Below are positions 9,359 through 19,899 of a stretch of 64,000 nt of DNA, one piece after another. This DNA is from Sedimentitalea nanhaiensis DSM 24252. GTDB lineage: Bacteria; Pseudomonadota; Alphaproteobacteria; Rhodobacterales; Rhodobacteraceae. A program made the position numbers and the translations under genes. The notes under the pieces are model-generated. The model was not told the origin of the DNA. It worked only from the letters and a program-made list of their open reading frames with translations, and ran no database searches. The first letter of the stretch is position 1. Every line of letters starts with the position of its first letter. Where the stretch lies: NCBI RefSeq assembly GCF_000473225.1, contig NZ_KI421509.1, positions 881,521-945,520 on the forward strand, written 5' to 3'.

Positions 9359-10002
9359 CAGGGCCCGCCGCCGAAACCAAGATGCAGTTTCTCTATGCGC
9401 TGCGCTCGCGTGGGGTGACTGAAAAACGGGTTCTGGAGGCGATGGAAAGCGTCGACCGCGGTAAATTCGTGCGCGGGATCTTTTCTGACCGTTCCTATGA
9501 AGACATGCCCCTGCCAATCGCTTGCGGGCAGACCATCAGCCAGCCCTCGGTGGTCGGCTTGATGACACAAGCCCTGCAACTGAGCGGGCGGGACAAGGTC
9601 CTTGAGGTGGGCACCGGCTCGGGTTACCAAGCGGCGATTCTGGCGCGGCTGGCGCGGCGTGTTTATACTGTGGACCGGCATGCGCGTCTGGTGCGCGAAG
9701 CCCGCCTGGTGTTTGACGAATTGAACCTGACCAATATCACCGCAATGGTTGCGGATGGCTCGTTCGGCTTGCCGGAACAGGCACCGTTTGATCGGATCAT
9801 CGTCACTGCCGCCGCCGAGGATCCGCCGGGACCGCTCTTGGCGCAACTTAAAATCGGCGGTATCATGATGGTGCCTGTGGGTCAGTCAGACGCGGTACAA
9901 ACCTTGATCCGGGTGCATCGGACCGAGACAGGGTTTGACTATGACGAAATCCGCCCGGTGCGTTTTGTGCCGCTGCTCGAAGGGCTGGGCAAAGACGTAT
10001 AA
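9355..10002 (+). CDS. pcm: Protein-L-isoaspartate O-methyltransferase
   Basis: Repairs age-damaged proteins by methylating L-isoaspartyl residues with S-adenosylmethionine. 215 residues; SAM-binding motif [15 protein letters not shown], the family motif [13 protein letters not shown] upstream of it, and DRIIVTAAA downstream. Translationally coupled to surE. Confidence 0.95.
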   Translation: MTGPAAETKMQFLYALRSRGVTEKRVLEAMESVDRGKFVRGIFSDRSYEDMPLPIACGQTISQPSVVGLMTQALQLSGRDKVLEVGTGSGYQAAILARLARRVYTVDRHARLVREARLVFDELNLTNITAMVADGSFGLPEQAPFDRIIVTAAAEDPPGPLLAQLKIGGIMMVPVGQSDAVQTLIRVHRTETGFDYDEIRPVRFVPLLEGLGKDV

Positions 10003-10061
10003 ATGAAACAACTGGCATGAACCCCCGATGTAACAGGGGGAAGCGCAACGAGGACAGAGCG

Positions 10062-11231
10062 ATGACACTTCTCTTCAGATCGACTTCGGCCCGGCTGGGT
10101 GGCACCGTTGCGGCCATGGTGTTTCTGACAGCCTGCAGCGAGCCGCTGGATTTCGATCTGCGCGGCCAGGTTGGTGCCTTCAACACCAGCGACGCGGCCC
10201 GAAACATCACCACGCATCGGCCCAAGCCGGATGATCGTGGCATCATCTCATACCCGAACTATCAGGTGGCGGTGGCCCGGCGGGGCGATACCGTGACCGA
10301 CGTTGCCAACCGTATCGGAGTACCGGCGGCACAACTTGCCAAATTCAACGGACTCAGCCCGACGGTTCCCTTGCGCGCAAACGAGGTTCTGGCCCTGCCC
10401 GGCCGGGTGGCCGAACCCGGCAGCGGCGGCGTGGATATCGCCGCCCTGGCAGGCAACGCCATCGATACTGCGCCCGAGACTACCCCGGTTCAGACCAGCA
10501 CCCTGAAACCGGCGGCACAGGCGGCTCCTGTTCGCGTTACACAAACCACCCCCGAGCCGGTGCGGCACAAGGTGGCGCGTGGAGAGACCGCCTATACCAT
10601 CTCGCGGCTCTACCAGGTGTCGGTCAAATCACTGGCGGAATGGAATGGGTTAGGATCAGATTTCGCAATCCGGGAAGGTCAATATCTGCTGATCCCCGTA
10701 ACCGGATCGCCCGCCCCCAAACGTGGCACGCAAACTGCCGCCGCCGCAGTCACGGAACCCGGAGCAGGCTCGCCAACACCAACGCCGCCAAGCGCGGCCA
10801 AGCCCCTGCCCGACGAAAAGATCGACCCCACCCCCCCGGACCCACCCAAAACACCGGTTGGCAAACCGTCCATCGCCAGCACTGCGGCCCTGGCCATGCC
10901 GGTGCAGGGCAAGATCATCCGCACCTATGCCAAGGGTCGCAACGATGGCATAGACATTTCCGCGGCCCCGGGAACGGCGATCACCGCCGCTGGCAACGGT
11001 TCAGTCGCCGCGATCACGCAAGACGCAGACCAGATACCGATCGTGGTCGTTCGCCATCCTGATAATCTGTTGACTGTCTATGCCAATGTCGATCAGATCT
11101 CGGTCAAAAAAGGCGACACCATCGAGCGTGGCCAAAAGCTCGCTCAGCTGCGCAGCGGCGACAACGCCTATGTTCATTTCGAGGTTCGCAACGGATTCGA
11201 CAGCGTCGATCCGATGCCATACCTCGAATAA
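10062..11231 (+). CDS. LysM and M23-domain lipoprotein (NlpD-like)
   Basis: 389 residues from the ATG at 10062, chosen because GAGGA precedes it and because the protein then begins with a lipoprotein signal ending in FLTACSEP. Two LysM peptidoglycan-binding repeats follow (about residues 60-110 and 165-210), then a Pro/Ala-rich linker and a C-terminal M23 fold. The M23 zinc ligands are incomplete: the usual HxxxD is replaced by NDGIDISA, though HFEVR is kept. It may therefore act as an amidase activator, as NlpD/EnvC do, rather than as an enzyme. The surE-pcm-nlpD order is widespread. Confidence 0.88.
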   Translation: MTLLFRSTSARLGGTVAAMVFLTACSEPLDFDLRGQVGAFNTSDAARNITTHRPKPDDRGIISYPNYQVAVARRGDTVTDVANRIGVPAAQLAKFNGLSPTVPLRANEVLALPGRVAEPGSGGVDIAALAGNAIDTAPETTPVQTSTLKPAAQAAPVRVTQTTPEPVRHKVARGETAYTISRLYQVSVKSLAEWNGLGSDFAIREGQYLLIPVTGSPAPKRGTQTAAAAVTEPGAGSPTPTPPSAAKPLPDEKIDPTPPDPPKTPVGKPSIASTAALAMPVQGKIIRTYAKGRNDGIDISAAPGTAITAAGNGSVAAITQDADQIPIVVVRHPDNLLTVYANVDQISVKKGDTIERGQKLAQLRSGDNAYVHFEVRNGFDSVDPMPYLE

Positions 11232-11360
11232 CAATCCCAGACATTGCCCGGAGCCGTCTGCTGCGCCGTTCAGCGAACGCCCGGCCCTCAAACGCAGGCT
11301 CTTGACTGGGTTTGCGCGGCGGTCAAACTGCGCGGATATCAATCAACCGGAGGTCCTGTT

Positions 11361-11693
11361 ATGAAATTTGTTTTGCTCGCGACCGCCATCACCGTCTTGA
11401 GTACAGTCACCGCATCTGCCTGCCCATGGGCCGGTGGTTCATTCCGTGGAGAAGAAGCCGATTTTAAGACCTATTTCACTGTCAATGCGGACTGCACGGA
11501 AATGAGTTTTGAATCGTCAGGCAACGACGGTATCCAGGCGCAGGACGTTGCGCAGAACTTTGCCCTCGCCGCAGCCGATCACGGCTGGGTGGCTGATATC
11601 AATGGCGTGGATGCGACACTGGCCAAAGGCGGGTATTTTGTCGATTTCATCGGCGAAGGGCTCAACACGCGCGTGCACATGAAACACGACTGA
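11361..11693 (+). CDS. Small secreted protein of unknown function
   Basis: 110 residues from an ATG with a strong GGAGGT site seven bases upstream. A Sec signal peptide (MKFVLLATAITVLSTVTASA) is followed by a mature region with two cysteines. No family recognised. Monocistronic and convergent with the ATPase gene downstream. Confidence 0.75.
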   Translation: MKFVLLATAITVLSTVTASACPWAGGSFRGEEADFKTYFTVNADCTEMSFESSGNDGIQAQDVAQNFALAAADHGWVADINGVDATLAKGGYFVDFIGEGLNTRVHMKHD

Positions 11694-11746
11694 TGTTTTG
11701 GCGGGCAACCCTCGTGCTCCGCCTTTGCGGGACACAACCGCAATGA

Positions 11747-12592
11747 TTACAGGTCAATCGCAATTTTCTGACGCCCGGCGAGGTCGGTAAAGAACTGCCA
11801 GGCCACCCGCCCTGATCGCGATCCGCGAGTCGCCTGCCATTCGATGGCTTCGGCCCGAAGGGTTTGGGGATCGATTTTAATGCCGTGGGCAGCACAATAC
11901 CCATCGATCATCGCAAGGTATTCATCCTGACTGCAGGGGTGGAAGCCCAACCACAGCCCGAACCGGTCACTGAGCGACACTTTTTCCTCGACCGCTTCGG
12001 AGGGGCTGATGGCGCTGCTGCGCTCATTCTCGATCATGTCCCGGGGCATCAGGTGGCGGCGATTGCTGGTGGCATAGAAAACGACGTTCTCCGGCCGTCC
12101 TTCGATGCCACCATCCAGCACGGCTTTAAGGCTTTTGTAATGCTGATCATCGTGCGAAAATGACAGATCATCGCAGAACAACAGGAACCGGTGCGGTGCG
12201 CTGCGCAGATGGTTCAGCAACCGTCCGACGCTGGGCAGATCTTCACGCTGCAACTCGACCAGCTTCAACTCTTCATGCTCTGCTTGAGATTTGGCATGTA
12301 TTGCCTTGACTAAACTTGACTTTCCCATGCCGCGCGCGCCCCACAATAGGGCATTGTTGGCGGCAAACCCAGCCGCAAACCGACGGGTGTTATCCAATAG
12401 GGTATCGCGTGATCGATCGATACCGACCAACAGATCCAGATCCACCCGATTGACATCGGTTACAGGCTCCAGCCGATCCGGCTCGACATGCCAGACAAAG
12501 GCGGTGGCCGCAGTAAAATCTGGGGCGGGCATCGGCGGCGGCGACATACGTTCCAGCGCCGCCGCGATCCGGTCCATCGGGTCGTCGATCAC
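11747..12592 (-). CDS. DUF815-family AAA ATPase
   Basis: 281 residues with a Walker A motif GARGMGKSSL, Walker B LLFCDDLSF and sensor-like YATSNRRHLMP, as in the DUF815 branch of AAA proteins. Its ATG overlaps the tatC stop by four bases, so it is translated with the Tat translocase genes. A role in Tat export is suggested only by this linkage. Confidence 0.87.
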   Translation of the reverse strand: MIDDPMDRIAAALERMSPPPMPAPDFTAATAFVWHVEPDRLEPVTDVNRVDLDLLVGIDRSRDTLLDNTRRFAAGFAANNALLWGARGMGKSSLVKAIHAKSQAEHEELKLVELQREDLPSVGRLLNHLRSAPHRFLLFCDDLSFSHDDQHYKSLKAVLDGGIEGRPENVVFYATSNRRHLMPRDMIENERSSAISPSEAVEEKVSLSDRFGLWLGFHPCSQDEYLAMIDGYCAAHGIKIDPQTLRAEAIEWQATRGSRSGRVAWQFFTDLAGRQKIAIDL

Positions 12593-13464
12593 TTGCCGTC
12601 TTCCTCTTCAAACTCGGACATCAACGGGTCTTCGAACTCCTCGTCGTCATAGTACCCGTCCGCGCGCAGCTGTTCTTCGCGCTTCTTCTCGACACGGCGC
12701 ACCAGAAGTATGGACACTTCGTATAGCCCGTAGACCACCACGAACAGGATCACCTGGGTGATCACATCCGGCGGTGTCACCAGCGCAGCCAGCACCAGGA
12801 TGCCGACAACGGCATACTTACGCACATTGCCCAGCCCCTGCGCACTGACCAGCCCAGCCTTGCCCATCAGGGTCAGAAGCACCGGCAGTTGGAAACACAG
12901 GCCAAAGGCGACGATGAATTTGATCGTCAGGTTCAGGTATTCCTGAGCACTGCCCTGAAACACCACACTTAGCGGAGCGGCCCCGTCCACCACGGCTTCG
13001 CCCTCGGTGCCGAATTGCTGGAACCCGAGAAAGAAATCATAGGCCAGCGGCGTGACAACGTAAAATGCAAACGACGCCCCCAGCACGAACATGAAGGGCG
13101 AGGCCACCAGAAACGGCAGAAACGCACCTTTTTCCGATTTGTACAAACCGGGCGCAACGAACCGCCACATCTGTAAACCGATATAGGGAAAGGCCAGCAA
13201 GAAGCCCCCCAACAGGGACACTTTGATGGCGACAAAGAACCCCTCTTGTGGGCTGATAAAGATCAGATCGCAATCCTGTCCCCGCTCTGCGAGCACCTGG
13301 CACAGCGGGGCCGTGAGGAAATTGAAGATGGGCGTGGCGACGGTAAAACAGATGATCATGCCGATCAGAAAGGCCACCACAGAATGGATCAGCCGATTGC
13401 GCAATTCGGCCAGGTGTTCGATCAGCGGCGCGCTGGAATCGTCGATCTCTTCGGTCGGACTCAT
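12589..13464 (-). CDS. tatC: Sec-independent translocase subunit TatC
   Basis: Six-helix core of the twin-arginine translocase, which binds the RR signal peptide of folded exported proteins. 291 residues, with the N-terminal [15 protein letters not shown] motif holding the conserved glutamates. The C-terminal tail is acidic and unusually long. It overlaps tatB by four bases. Confidence 0.96.
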   Translation of the reverse strand: MSPTEEIDDSSAPLIEHLAELRNRLIHSVVAFLIGMIICFTVATPIFNFLTAPLCQVLAERGQDCDLIFISPQEGFFVAIKVSLLGGFLLAFPYIGLQMWRFVAPGLYKSEKGAFLPFLVASPFMFVLGASFAFYVVTPLAYDFFLGFQQFGTEGEAVVDGAAPLSVVFQGSAQEYLNLTIKFIVAFGLCFQLPVLLTLMGKAGLVSAQGLGNVRKYAVVGILVLAALVTPPDVITQVILFVVVYGLYEVSILLVRRVEKKREEQLRADGYYDDEEFEDPLMSEFEEEDGK

Positions 13465-13940
13465 GTCTTGCTTTCCGGCTCCTGGGCCAATGCTGCCTCG
13501 GCCGCGGCCGCCTTGGCCTGCGCCTCTTCGGCCTCGCGCTTCAATCGATCTGCTGCGGCCCTCGCGGTAGCGGCCTGGATCTTCTTGGTCTTTTCGGCAC
13601 GCTCCGCCGCCAGCTTGCCGGTCTCGCTGTCGGGGTCATATTTGGACGGGTCCAGCTTGGCCGGATTGATGCTGTCGGTCAGATCACGCGCCGCATCCTT
13701 GACCCCGTCCATAGCGCTGGCCATGGGGTTTGTTGCGGCCTTGAGCCCCTTTGCCACATCATGGACGCCCGATTCTTCAGCCGCGTCGTGCATCGCGCTG
13801 GAAAACTCTCGCGCCATGCCTTTGGCTTTGCCCACAAACCGTCCGACATTGCGGAACAGCACTGGCAAATCCTTGGGGCCGACGACGATCAGCGCGACAA
13901 TTCCGATGACCAGCAGCTCGGTCCAGCCCAGGTCGAACAT
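13461..13940 (-). CDS. tatB: Sec-independent translocase subunit TatB
   Basis: One N-terminal membrane helix beginning [20 protein letters not shown], the GPKDLP hinge, an amphipathic helix and a charged Ala/Glu-rich tail. 159 residues. Works with TatC in substrate recognition. Lies six bases after tatA. Confidence 0.94.
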   Translation of the reverse strand: MFDLGWTELLVIGIVALIVVGPKDLPVLFRNVGRFVGKAKGMAREFSSAMHDAAEESGVHDVAKGLKAATNPMASAMDGVKDAARDLTDSINPAKLDPSKYDPDSETGKLAAERAEKTKKIQAATARAAADRLKREAEEAQAKAAAAEAALAQEPESKT

Positions 13941-13946
13941 TGCAGG

Positions 13947-14162
13947 TTACACCTTGTCCTTGTCGGTTTCAGGCGTGACGTCCTTGGCCGATTCCGATGC
14001 GTCCTCTTCCAGTTCTTTCTGGCCATCGTTGATGCCCTTCTTGAACGACGTGATGCCCTTGCCCACTTCGCCCATCAGCGAGCTGATCTTGCCGCGTCCG
14101 AACAGGACCAAAACCACGATTGCGATCAGCAACAGGCCCGGAAGGCCAATATTGTTCAACAT
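13947..14162 (-). CDS. tatA: Sec-independent translocase subunit TatA
   Basis: 71 residues from the ATG at 14162: helix [20 protein letters not shown], the FGRGKIS hinge, an amphipathic helix and an acidic tail ending DKDKV. TatA multimers form the transport path. An upstream extension of the same frame lacks family similarity, so the internal ATG is the start. First gene of tatABC-DUF815. Confidence 0.95.
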   Translation of the reverse strand: MLNNIGLPGLLLIAIVVLVLFGRGKISSLMGEVGKGITSFKKGINDGQKELEEDASESAKDVTPETDKDKV

Positions 14163-14319
14163 GTCCGTCTCCTCAGACAGGCGCCGCGCCGGGTGGCGAA
14201 AGCGCATGAAAAGTCGATTGTGTTCTACGCAGGGTCCGCCACCGAGAAAAGCGGCAACCGGACCGGCGGGGGCATTTCCCGTCATTATGGCGTGCAATGC
14301 TCTTTGTCTCTCGCAACAA

Positions 14320-14337
14320 CTGACATGTTTTTGTCAG
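14320..14337. promoter_or_regulatory. Inverted repeat in the tatA/WYL-regulator divergent region
   Basis: CTGACA (14320-14325) and TGTCAG (14332-14337) around a T-rich spacer, about 40 bases before the regulator start. DeoR/WYL regulators often bind such sites near their own promoters, so this is a candidate autoregulatory operator. That is inference. Confidence 0.4.
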
Positions 14338-14377
14338 TTTTTGTGGACATAAATGCAAAACCGTGACAGCAAACCCC

Positions 14378-15061
14378 ATGCCACGCTCCGACCGCCTGCT
14401 AGATCTCATTGCCCTCCTGCGCGACGGCCAACTGCACCGGGCCAGCGATCTGGCGGAGAGGATGGGCGTGTCGCAGCGCACAATCTATCGCGATATGGAG
14501 CGCCTGATTGCCTCGGGTGTTCCGGTGCAGGGGACACGCGGCACCGGGTATCGCACGCTGGATCGAACCACTCTGCCCCCACTGACCCTGACCCGCGCCG
14601 AAGTGGATGCATTGACACTTGGCATAGCCATCGTATCCGAAGCCGCTGACCCCGATTTGAAATCGGCCGCCCTGTCGCTGTCAGACAAAATAGAGGCAAG
14701 CCTTTCGGCCGAAACCCTGGACGCGGCGGATGCCTGGAAAGCCGCGCTGACGCCACTGGCGGATTCCGCGCGGGGGTTGTCTCATATGGCCAGCCTGCGC
14801 AGCGCCATTGCAGGCAAGCAGAAATTCCGCCTTGGCTATCGCTCGTCAAATGGAATTCTCAGTATCCGGACTGTTCGCCCGCTGCGTCTCGAATCCTGGG
14901 GCCATATCTGGATTCTGATTTCCTGGTGTGAACTGCGCGAGGATTTCCGGGAATTCCGTACCGACCTGATCGAGACCGCAACACCGTTGCCTGAACTGTT
15001 CGTTGATGAGCCCGGCAAACGGCTGGCGGACTACCTGGGCATGCCCGGGCCGGATATCTGA
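14378..15061 (+). CDS. WYL-domain (YafY-type) transcriptional regulator
   Basis: 227 residues. An N-terminal DeoR-like helix-turn-helix (RASDLAERMGVSQRTIYRDM, about residues 18-37) with a wing, then a WYL-type domain where KFRLGYRSSNGI and RPLRLESWGHIWILISWCE are visible. WYL domains sense nucleic-acid or nucleotide ligands in other regulators. A GTG at 14363 is a possible earlier start. Confidence 0.87.
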   Translation: MPRSDRLLDLIALLRDGQLHRASDLAERMGVSQRTIYRDMERLIASGVPVQGTRGTGYRTLDRTTLPPLTLTRAEVDALTLGIAIVSEAADPDLKSAALSLSDKIEASLSAETLDAADAWKAALTPLADSARGLSHMASLRSAIAGKQKFRLGYRSSNGILSIRTVRPLRLESWGHIWILISWCELREDFREFRTDLIETATPLPELFVDEPGKRLADYLGMPGPDI

Positions 15062-15073
15062 ACCTCAATTCGA

Positions 15074-16180
15074 TTAGGTCGGAAAGACGAAACACCGCGA
15101 TCTCGGCACGGTCAGCCACATGACTGTCCCTTCTGCGGGCAGAAACACATTTGGCACGGTGGCTTTTAGGACCGAGCCGTCGAAATCCATGCAGAATTCA
15201 ACCAGGCTTTCGTGGCCCATGAACCGCGCCCGCTTGACCAGCGCACGCGCCGGAACGCCGTCGGTCGGGGTCGGGCGCGGACCGTTCCCGGCGCGGTCAA
15301 AATCGATGCGCACGTGCTGAGGCCGAAATACAATATCGACGTCGGTGCCATCGGGGACACCGGGGGCCAGGAACTGACCGAACAGGGTCTGTGCCAGCGC
15401 CCCGCTCACCGTTGCGCGCAGCACGTTGGCATCCGAAAAAAACGCCACTGACGCCCGGTCGACCGGACGGGTATATACGTTGTAGGGCGCGCCCTGCTGC
15501 ACGATGCGCCCGTCGCGCATCAGCGCGATTTCATCTGCCATCCGCATCGCTTCGTCCGGCTCGTGGGTGACCAGCAGAACGGCAGTGTCTTCTTCCTTAA
15601 GCAGGGTCAGGGTTTCGTCCCGGATACCGTCGCGCAACCGGTTGTCCAGCCCAGAAAACGGTTCGTCCATCAGCATGATTCTCGGTCGCGGGGCCAAAGC
15701 GCGGGCCAGGGCCACGCGTTGTTGTTCGCCGCCAGAAAGTTGATGGGGATAACCGTCGATAAATTGCAGCAGATCGACCTTGTCCAACAGTTCGGCCACC
15801 CGGGCGCGTTTTTCCTCTTTGCTGCCTCTCAGGCCAAAGGCGACATTGCCCGCCACACTGAGATGCGGAAACAGGGCAAAGTCCTGAAACATCAGCCCGA
15901 TCTCACGGCGCTCGGGCGGGACACGAAACACGGTGTCGCAGACCAGCTTGCCATCGACCCAGATTTCACCGCTGTCCTGCATTTCAACGCCAGCGATCAT
16001 ACGCAGGGTTGTGGATTTGCCGCAACCTGAGGGCCCAAGCAGGCAGGTCACCTGCCCCGGCATAATCCGCAGTGACACGTTATCGACCACCGCGCGGCCC
16101 TGGAAACGCCGCACCAGGTTGCGGATCTCCAGCCTTGGAACCGCTGGCGTGATACCAGGCTGTTCGATTTCGGATTGCAC
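15074..16180 (-). CDS. Orphan ABC ATPase of the ferric/polyamine type
   Basis: 368 residues: Walker A GPSGCGKST, Q-loop LMFQDFALFPH, signature LSGGEQQR, Walker B IMLMDEPFSGLD and H-loop LLVTHEPDEAM, then a C-terminal TOBE domain (about 270-360). It is closest in character to FbpC/PotA importer ATPases. The start is GTG with AGAGG eight bases upstream. No permease or binding-protein gene adjoins, so the partner is elsewhere or the gene is an orphan. Confidence 0.85.
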   Translation of the reverse strand: MQSEIEQPGITPAVPRLEIRNLVRRFQGRAVVDNVSLRIMPGQVTCLLGPSGCGKSTTLRMIAGVEMQDSGEIWVDGKLVCDTVFRVPPERREIGLMFQDFALFPHLSVAGNVAFGLRGSKEEKRARVAELLDKVDLLQFIDGYPHQLSGGEQQRVALARALAPRPRIMLMDEPFSGLDNRLRDGIRDETLTLLKEEDTAVLLVTHEPDEAMRMADEIALMRDGRIVQQGAPYNVYTRPVDRASVAFFSDANVLRATVSGALAQTLFGQFLAPGVPDGTDVDIVFRPQHVRIDFDRAGNGPRPTPTDGVPARALVKRARFMGHESLVEFCMDFDGSVLKATVPNVFLPAEGTVMWLTVPRSRCFVFPT

Positions 16181-16277
16181 CGCTGGAGCCTCTTTGTCTT
16201 TATCCGATCAAAATCATCGGGGTTGAACGCAAATAGCAATCCCGCACCTTGGGTGCAAGCGTCGCTCGGAGCCAACC

Positions 16278-17231
16278 CTATCTGGGCGCGAACACCGACC
16301 AACCCGTGCGCTCGGCCAGACGTTCCAGCGCACGGGACCCCAGTTCGGAATTTCCCGACCGGTTCAAGCCCGGCGACCAGCATCCGATGGCCGCCTGCCC
16401 CGGAGCCACGGCCAGAATACCGCCCCCAACCCCGCTTTTGCCCGGCAGCCCGACGCTGAAGGCAAACTCGCCAGAGCGGTCATAATGCCCGCAGGTCAGC
16501 ATCAGCGTATTGATCTGACGCGCCATGCGGGCGGCTATTACGCGTGGTCCACCGGGGTACAGGCAGCCATCATAGGCCAGGAATCGCCCCGCCATCGCCA
16601 GTTGCCGAGCGGTCATGGCAATGGCGCAATGGTGGAAATAGACCCCGAGCGTCTGCTCAACCGGGCCATCTATTGTGCCAAACTCGCGCATGAAATTGGC
16701 CAGAGCGATATTGCGGAACCCGGTTTCCTGCTCTGAGCGCGCTACGGCCGGGTCTATGGCGATATCCTCGTCTCCGGCGACAAAGCGGACGAATTGCAGG
16801 ATCTCCCCCAATGCTTCCTTGGGCATATAGCTGCTCAGAATGCTGTCGGTGACCGCAATCGCACCGGCATTGATAAAGGGATTGCGCGGCAAACCCCGTT
16901 CGTATTCCAGTTGCACGATGGAATTGAACGGATCGCCCGAAGGCTCGCGCCCGACGCGGGACCACATCTGTTCGCCCATCTTCCCCAGCGCCAGCGCAAG
17001 GGTAAACACCTTGGACACGCTCTGGATCGAAAATCGCATTGTACAGTCGCCTGCGGAAATTGTCGTGCCGTCCGGCAGAACCACGGCCAGCGCAAAATGC
17101 GCCGGATCCACACGCGCCAACGGAGGAATGTAATCAGCGACCTTTCCCCGGTTGGTTTGCGCCGCCATTTCTTCGGCGATCTCGGTGACAATCCGCTCCA
17201 GCCGCCCGGCGGTCACAGGGTGTTCAGCCAT
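16278..17231 (-). CDS. glsA: Glutaminase
   Basis: Hydrolyses glutamine to glutamate and ammonia. 317 residues of the serine-dependent beta-lactamase-like fold. The catalytic S-x-x-K is in SIQSVSKVF, with [10 protein letters not shown] and the C-terminal KSGVGGGI loop. The start at 17231 has GGAGGT upstream. Last gene of a three-gene run with the AlkD-like protein and an SDR. Confidence 0.93.
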   Translation of the reverse strand: MAEHPVTAGRLERIVTEIAEEMAAQTNRGKVADYIPPLARVDPAHFALAVVLPDGTTISAGDCTMRFSIQSVSKVFTLALALGKMGEQMWSRVGREPSGDPFNSIVQLEYERGLPRNPFINAGAIAVTDSILSSYMPKEALGEILQFVRFVAGDEDIAIDPAVARSEQETGFRNIALANFMREFGTIDGPVEQTLGVYFHHCAIAMTARQLAMAGRFLAYDGCLYPGGPRVIAARMARQINTLMLTCGHYDRSGEFAFSVGLPGKSGVGGGILAVAPGQAAIGCWSPGLNRSGNSELGSRALERLAERTGWSVFAPR

Positions 17232-17245
17232 GACGACCTCCGATC

Positions 17246-18388
17246 CTAGTTGCGCGTATTTCGCGTCTGGTCTGCACCCAGATCGAACCACGCCTCGGCC
17301 CGAACGCGTCCATTGACCTGCAATTCAACCTTGTGCGCCCCGGGGTACAGCCTGAACGTGGTCGCATCCCCCCTGAGCCGATGCGATTTCGTCAGTTCGA
17401 CGGTCTGTCCCACCCGCAACTGCACCTGCTTGAGCTTGAACACCTTGGCGGTCAATCCACCATTCGCCTTGCGCCGCCACAGGATGTAATCCACCAGAGC
17501 CCCGCAATCCTGCGTGGCACGCAGGCGCGCTGAGACGGTCAGAACCTCGCCAATGGCGATCTTTCGCGGCAGTCTGAATTCATCCACGTCGATCCCGGCA
17601 TCGGGGTCATAGCCCAGCATGACCATCGCGCGCGGATCTCCGGCCTTGATCAACCCGCGCAAGGCGTGGCGCGTCATCCAGTCCAGCTCCGCACGCTCCT
17701 GCCGCCCCTGCTCTGCCCAGCCATCCAACCGGTCCATCGCCAGTTCCGGCACGCGCTTGCTGATATCGTTCATATGGTTGGCCACCGACCGCGTGACATA
17801 GCGGGTGGTGTCCCCGTGCAGCCGATCCAACAGCGGCAGCGGCGCAGTGATCTCCAGCGCGATCCCCTGCCCCCAGGGCAATCTGGGACGGGTGCCTTCG
17901 CTGACCAGGCGGCGCACGTGATAGCTGTCATGATCAACCCAATCTGCCATCCGTTCCAGCACCAGATCCGGCCAGCGGTTCAGGAAAGGGCGGATCGCCC
18001 ATTCCATCGAAAACCGCTGGGTGATCTCGGCGAGCAGATTCAGCGCCAGATCGGGTGTTTCCAGTCCGCGCGTTGCAACCAGTTCTCCCAGCGGCGCAAA
18101 AATGAAATCACCGAAATCGTCATCGGTGCGGCTGGGGTCCAGCGGCGGTGGCAATGCCGCGAGCAGGACAGGTGCAAGGTCGTGCAGGGGGCCGGGAATC
18201 TGCGCGCCAAGGCATTCGGCGATCCACGAGATCCTCTGTTTCAGTTCAAGCTCGGGCAACCGTTCCATCACCTGCGTCTGGAACCGGTTCGCCGCAAACC
18301 CGCCGTCTGCTGCGGCAAAAAGGTCCGCAAGATAGCCGACCTTTTCGGAATTGAACAACTGGTCTTTCAGAGAGAACCCCGTTGCCAT
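17246..18388 (-). CDS. DNA alkylation repair (AlkD-like HEAT repeat) protein
   Basis: 380 residues. The N-terminal two thirds are HEAT-like helical repeats of the AlkC/AlkD glycosylase group, including [26 protein letters not shown], where Trp/Asp/Arg residues line the DNA-binding groove in the family. The last 110 residues are a beta-rich extension found in the AlkC type. It starts one base after the SDR stop and is translated with it. Confidence 0.82.
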   Translation of the reverse strand: MATGFSLKDQLFNSEKVGYLADLFAAADGGFAANRFQTQVMERLPELELKQRISWIAECLGAQIPGPLHDLAPVLLAALPPPLDPSRTDDDFGDFIFAPLGELVATRGLETPDLALNLLAEITQRFSMEWAIRPFLNRWPDLVLERMADWVDHDSYHVRRLVSEGTRPRLPWGQGIALEITAPLPLLDRLHGDTTRYVTRSVANHMNDISKRVPELAMDRLDGWAEQGRQERAELDWMTRHALRGLIKAGDPRAMVMLGYDPDAGIDVDEFRLPRKIAIGEVLTVSARLRATQDCGALVDYILWRRKANGGLTAKVFKLKQVQLRVGQTVELTKSHRLRGDATTFRLYPGAHKVELQVNGRVRAEAWFDLGADQTRNTRN

Positions 18389-18389
18389 G

Positions 18390-19169
18390 TCACATGGTCA
18401 GGTTGGTGGCACCGCCATCGAGCAACAGGTTCTGCCCCACGATGAACCCAGCTTGCTGGCTGCACAGGAACGCACAGGCCGCGCCGAATTCCGCGCGCGT
18501 CCCATAGCGCCCCGCCGGAATGGTCGCCTCGCGCTGGATGCGGGCATCCTCGATGCTGATATTCTGCGCCCGGCTGACGCCCCCGTCCAATGACGTTGCG
18601 CGGTCGGTGTCATGGATGCCCGGCAGCAGATTGTTGATGGTCACGCCCTTGCCAGCCACCTGCCGCGAGGTACCCGCGACATAGCCGGTCAGCCCGGTAC
18701 GGGCCGAATTGGACAGTCCCAGAACCCCGATTGGCGCGCGCACCGACTGGCTGGTGATGTTCACCACGCGGCCCCAGCCCCGATCCATCATACCCGGTAC
18801 CAGCGCTTTGATCAGTGCGATCGGGGCCAGCATGTTGGCATCCAGCGCCTTGATGAAATCCTCGCGGTCCCAATCCGACCACATGCCCGGAGGTGGCCCG
18901 CCTGCGTTGTTGACCAGAATGTCGACCGCACCCGCCGCCTCGATAACCTGGGTCTGACCTTCGCGCGTTGCGACATCCGCAGCAACGGTTGTCACCTGCA
19001 CGCCGTGGGCGTCGCGGATCGCCTGTGCCGACGCTTCAAGTGCCGCGGCGCCGCGTGCATTCATCACCAGCTCGACGCCAGCCTCGGCCAAAGCCTCGGC
19101 ACAGCCCAGACCCAGCCCCTTGCTGCTGGCGCAGACCAGCGCACGTTTTCCGGCTATTCCCAGATCCAT
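18390..19169 (-). CDS. SDR family oxidoreductase
   Basis: 259 residues from the ATG at 19169 (AGGAG upstream). The cofactor site CASSKGLGLG has Ser in place of the usual first Gly, as in a subgroup of SDRs; NNAGGPPPG is present. The expected active-site tyrosine block reads LGLSNSARTGLTGYV, with Asn/Ala at the Tyr position, so this is an atypical member. The dehydrogenase substrate is unknown. Confidence 0.82.
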   Translation of the reverse strand: MDLGIAGKRALVCASSKGLGLGCAEALAEAGVELVMNARGAAALEASAQAIRDAHGVQVTTVAADVATREGQTQVIEAAGAVDILVNNAGGPPPGMWSDWDREDFIKALDANMLAPIALIKALVPGMMDRGWGRVVNITSQSVRAPIGVLGLSNSARTGLTGYVAGTSRQVAGKGVTINNLLPGIHDTDRATSLDGGVSRAQNISIEDARIQREATIPAGRYGTRAEFGAACAFLCSQQAGFIVGQNLLLDGGATNLTM

Positions 19170-19899
19170 TGTCCAACTCCTATCCAACAGTCCCTACCGA
19201 AGTAACACCGGACCCGCCCGCATTGCCAGCACATCGCATAAAAATGACCGCCAGTCCGCGCAGCTCTTTGGCACCCCAGCAGACCAACGCACCACGGCCC
19301 GGGAAATGTATCCCGTATCCGGTGCAGGCGCGCGAACCGCCTCACAGCGGAAATTTGCGTAGAACCGGACCGCCAGACCGGCATGAAAGAACCGCGCTCA
19401 ACCGGTCTCAGAGAAGCCAAGGGGGCAATGATCGTTGCGGTTCGACAGCATAGGCTGCTGCCACCGGATGATTGCCCCTACGCCCTTCTGCCATCGTGTC
19501 CGCACATGACACGGTCAGCGCTAGATCGGCGCCTTGAGAGCCAGATCATCTCATCCTAGATCCGATCCACCAGATGCCGGGATTGAACCGCTCGCATCAG
19601 GGGGTTCGCGGCACATTTCCGGACAAGCGAATTATATTTAAGGATTTAAAATAACACAATAAATCATTTCAGCCCATCGAAAGGCCGAGTGGACACAACC
19701 TCTGAATGCGGGCACAAGCCAGAGCTTGTGGCGTCGAAATTGTCAATTCCGAATGCATCCGAGCGGCGGCGGAACCGACACCGTCAGCCACCATTCCACC
19801 AAACGCGACGCCGCAAGCGACCAATCCCGATGCCCCCGCGTGACACGCGTTCAGAAATCCAGACAGCACCCATTGCATCCCCGACAAAGGGAACATCCC
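19170..19899. other. 730-base stretch without a supported gene
   Basis: No open frame here looks like a protein. A markedly A/T-rich patch at about 19625-19670 contrasts with the surroundings and may mark a promoter or a junction. The rest is unassigned. Confidence 0.4.
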
